DNA of 64,000 bases from Maribacter stanieri (GTDB lineage: Bacteria > Bacteroidota > Bacteroidia > Flavobacteriales > Flavobacteriaceae): the NCBI RefSeq assembly GCF_900112245.1, contig NZ_FOYX01000003.1, positions 1-64,000 of the forward strand, given 5' to 3'. Positions 62,331 through 64,000 of this stretch are shown in pieces. The notes beneath the pieces were generated by a model that did not search any database, was not told the DNA's origin, and saw nothing but the letters and a program-made list of their open reading frames with translations. Within the stretch, counting starts at the first letter, position 1. Each line of letters begins with the position of its first letter. The position numbers and the translations under genes were made by a program.

Positions 62331-62338
62331 CAAAGATA
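62331..62338 (-). promoter_or_regulatory. -7 promoter element of the NrnA-gldI operon (TATCTTTG)
   Basis: Exact TAnnTTTG match followed by GCCGCC and the ATG, again leaving no room for a real leader. Confidence 0.6.
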
Positions 62339-62400
62339 CAATTTAATAATATAGGCTTTAAAACGAAAGCCTTAATTTTACCCAGACTTAACTATCTCAT

Positions 62401-63429
62401 ATGAAAATTATGTACTTTTTTATCGCTACATTCTTATTGGCGGGGTGTTCTTCAAATAAAAAACCAATTGAAAATGAATCTGCCAAGCCCGATTTTACCT
62501 TGGCTTTCGGCTCATGTAATAGAATAGATTTGCCTAATCTTCTTTGGGATGATATTTTGAATACCAAGCCCGATGTATGGGTATGGGGCGGCGATAATAT
62601 TTATGCCGATACCGATGATATGGAGGCTTTAAGAGCGATGTATAATAAGCAGAAGGAGCAGACGGAATATAAAAAGCTAGTAGAAACCACTGATATTTTA
62701 GGTACTTGGGATGATCATGATTACGGCTTGAATGATGGTGGAGTGGAATTTGAAGCTAAAGATGCTAGTCAACAAGAATTCTTGAATTTTATGAATGTAC
62801 CAGAAGATAGTCCGTTACGTAATAGACAAGGAGTTTACAATTCAAAGAAGTTTAGTGTGGGAAAACATTCTATTACTATTATAATTCTAGATACAAGATA
62901 TTTTAGAACACAGTTGACTCCTGACAATGAAACCAGTAAGCGAATTAAACCAAATGAATACGGAGAAGGAACTATTTTAGGTGATGTACAATGGACTTGG
63001 TTAGAAAATGAACTAAATACATCAAAATCAGATTTTAATATCATTGTAAGTAGTGTTCAATATTTGTCTAATGAACACGGATTTGAGGGTTGGGGTAATT
63101 TCCCGCATGAAGTTGATAAGCTGGCAACTATCATAGAAAGTTCTAATGCAAACGGTGTAATTGTATTGTCTGGAGATCGCCATATTTCTGAGTTTTCTAA
63201 AACTAATTTAAAGAGGATGAATTATCCTTTAATAGATTTTACTAGTAGTGGACTTACGCATGCGTATAATGGTTTTAGTGGAGAGCCAAATAAATATAGA
63301 GTAGGCGAGGTGATTTTTACCGAAAGTTTCGGGATTCTAGAATTTAATTTTAGCGCTAAAAAGGTTGATTTTAAAATAGTTGGAGATAACGGAATAGTGT
63401 TAGAGAAACTAGAACAAGTCTACGAATAG
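62401..63429 (+). CDS. Alkaline phosphatase D (PhoD)-like lipoprotein
   Basis: A 342-residue lipoprotein (C16, LAGC) with a metallophosphoesterase-type domain: FGSCNR (~35), WGGDNIYAD (~61-69), GTWDDHDYGLND (~101-112) and SGDRHISEF (~258-266) give the expected Asp/Asn/His metal ligands. PhoD-type enzymes release phosphate from phosphodiesters and monoesters, using Ca/Fe. The gene lies between the divergent NrnA-gldI unit and ndk, and is transcribed with ndk or alone (45 bases apart, with a separate ndk promoter). Confidence 0.84.
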   Translation: MKIMYFFIATFLLAGCSSNKKPIENESAKPDFTLAFGSCNRIDLPNLLWDDILNTKPDVWVWGGDNIYADTDDMEALRAMYNKQKEQTEYKKLVETTDILGTWDDHDYGLNDGGVEFEAKDASQQEFLNFMNVPEDSPLRNRQGVYNSKKFSVGKHSITIIILDTRYFRTQLTPDNETSKRIKPNEYGEGTILGDVQWTWLENELNTSKSDFNIIVSSVQYLSNEHGFEGWGNFPHEVDKLATIIESSNANGVIVLSGDRHISEFSKTNLKRMNYPLIDFTSSGLTHAYNGFSGEPNKYRVGEVIFTESFGILEFNFSAKKVDFKIVGDNGIVLEKLEQVYE

Positions 63430-63459
63430 TTGTGAGATATGTATAAAAACGTATTTTTG
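63430..63459 (+). promoter_or_regulatory. Promoter of ndk
   Basis: TTG -33 element (63430-63432), 19-base spacer and TATTTTTG -7 element (63452-63459), 15 bases before the ndk ATG. It partly overlaps the stop codon region of the PhoD-like gene. Confidence 0.72.
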
Positions 63460-63474
63460 CGCAAAAATTAAGAT

Positions 63475-63894
63475 ATGAGTACGAATAGAACGTTTACAAT
63501 GATTAAACCAGATGCCGTTAAAAACGGACATATTGGGGCTATTTTAGAAAAAATTACTGCTGCTGGTTTTAAAATCGTAGCGATGAAATATACACAATTG
63601 AGCTTAAGAGATGCACAAGAGTTTTATGGTGTACATAGAGAGCGTCCTTTCTTTGGGGAGCTAGTTGAATTCATGACAAGCGGTACAATTGTAGCGGCTA
63701 TCTTAGAGAAAGAAAATGCTGTTGAAGATTTTAGAGCATTAATCGGTGCTACCAACCCTGCAGACGCAGCTGAAGGTACTATTCGTAAAATGTTTGCTAC
63801 TAGTATTGGTGAGAATGCAGTACATGGTTCTGATAGCGATGAGAATGCGGCTATTGAAGGTTCATTCCATTTTGCAGGTAGAGAAATCTATTAA
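63475..63894 (+). CDS. ndk: Nucleoside diphosphate kinase
   Basis: 139 residues, the usual length. Ndk balances nucleoside triphosphate pools by phosphate transfer through the active histidine in NAVHGSDS (~114-121). The N-terminal [13 protein letters not shown] and the [10 protein letters not shown]-terminus are diagnostic. It has its own promoter and a strong terminator, and converges with the gene entering from the right. Confidence 0.95.
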   Translation: MSTNRTFTMIKPDAVKNGHIGAILEKITAAGFKIVAMKYTQLSLRDAQEFYGVHRERPFFGELVEFMTSGTIVAAILEKENAVEDFRALIGATNPADAAEGTIRKMFATSIGENAVHGSDSDENAAIEGSFHFAGREIY

Positions 63895-63912
63895 GACTTT
63901 TTATACTATATT

Positions 63913-63945
63913 AAAAAAGCCAGTTCTTTAGAACTGGCTTTTTTT
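63913..63945. terminator. Bidirectional terminator after ndk
   Basis: 14-bp stem (63913-63926 with 63931-63944), TTTA loop and T/A runs on both sides. Confidence 0.9.
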
Positions 63946-63964
63946 GTTTCAATAGTAATATAGT

Positions 63965-64000
63965 TTATCTCAAAACTAGTTTTTTAACTACTTCTTTTCC
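63965..64000 (-). CDS. Partial CDS: last 11 codons, probably a DUF721 family protein
   Basis: On the minus strand the last 33 bases read GKEVVKKLVLR followed by TAA (63965-63967). This ending matches the usual C-terminus of DUF721 proteins, which in Flavobacteriia are often convergent with ndk and followed by recF. The rest of the gene is beyond the window, so the identification is tentative. Confidence 0.5.
   Translation of the reverse strand, partial: GKEVVKKLVLR

Noticed and set aside
1..64000. CRISPR arrays, tRNA genes, insertion sequences, prophage or attachment sites
   Set aside because: No regularly spaced repeats, cloverleaf-like genes, transposase or phage genes, or duplicated target sites were seen; the gene content is almost all core.

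Overview
The window looks like chromosomal DNA from a marine member of the Flavobacteriaceae (Bacteroidetes), possibly Maribacter- or Zobellia-like; the genus is a guess. Grounds for the family: low GC, no Shine-Dalgarno pattern, Bacteroidetes-type -7 promoter elements (TAnnTTTG), gldI, families typical of Bacteroidetes (DUF3810, DUF4268, DUF6048, DUF6452, DUF6503, CCC-motif membrane proteins, DUF349, OstA-like), and a 6S-Flavo-like RNA between zapA and rny. Nearly all of it is intact, tightly packed core genome. I see no insertion sequence, prophage, CRISPR array, tRNA or clear pseudogene. No gene-free stretch exceeds about 240 bp.

Layout. 1-490: 3' end of a 23S rRNA, spacer, 5S rRNA and terminator. 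0.6-6.5 kb: HlyIII/PAQR membrane protein, DUF4268, ZIP transporter, a THUMP rRNA methyltransferase, and the rlmD-DUF6452-DUF6048 operon. 6.7-12.8 kb: MscS-like channel, ornithine aminotransferase with a Cys-rich insert, two small CCC-motif proteins with a DUF2752 protein, a Smr protein and a cysteine desulfurase. 12.8-17.6 kb: an M23 endopeptidase-like protein, a TonB-dependent receptor and a secreted protein in one operon. 17.8-20.2 kb: coiled-coil protein, zapA, 6S RNA, rny. 20.3-28.2 kb: GAF histidine kinase with a mono-heme protein, DUF349 protein, then a TPR protein, two tandem DUF368 transporters and aroE. 28.3-31.2 kb: OstA-like protein and a class III aminotransferase.

31.3-37.8 kb is the most accessory-looking part: four secreted or lipid-anchored proteins (ThuA-like, a large PVC-type dehydrogenase/cytochrome, a Gfo/Idh/MocA oxidoreductase and a DUF1080/3-keto-disaccharide hydrolase), probably for periplasmic sugar oxidation and 3-keto-glycoside cleavage. 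37.9-44.1 kb: purA, a Fur-family regulator, a bifunctional RelA/SpoT protein, an M48 protease and a SpoU methyltransferase. 44.2-51.3 kb: a DUF6503 lipoprotein and a compact molybdenum cofactor operon (moaD, moaE, moaA, moaC, mobA, moeB-rhodanese, TauE/SafE exporter, moeA) followed by a small membrane protein. 51.4-55.7 kb: two secreted amidohydrolase-family proteins. 55.9-64.0 kb: DUF3810, pepD, a GH5 lipoprotein, the NrnA-like/gldI/cyclophilin-FKBP operon, a PhoD-like phosphatase, ndk, and the last codons of a probable DUF721 protein at the right edge.

Points for a second look: a perfect 13-bp inverted repeat covering the histidine kinase start codon; -7 elements so close to start codons that several mRNAs should be leaderless or nearly so; degenerate catalytic sites in the SGNH domain of the PVC-type protein and in two of three amidohydrolase modules; the Cys cluster in ornithine aminotransferase; and the paired DUF368 genes. 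Nothing in the window is clearly a wholly new system.
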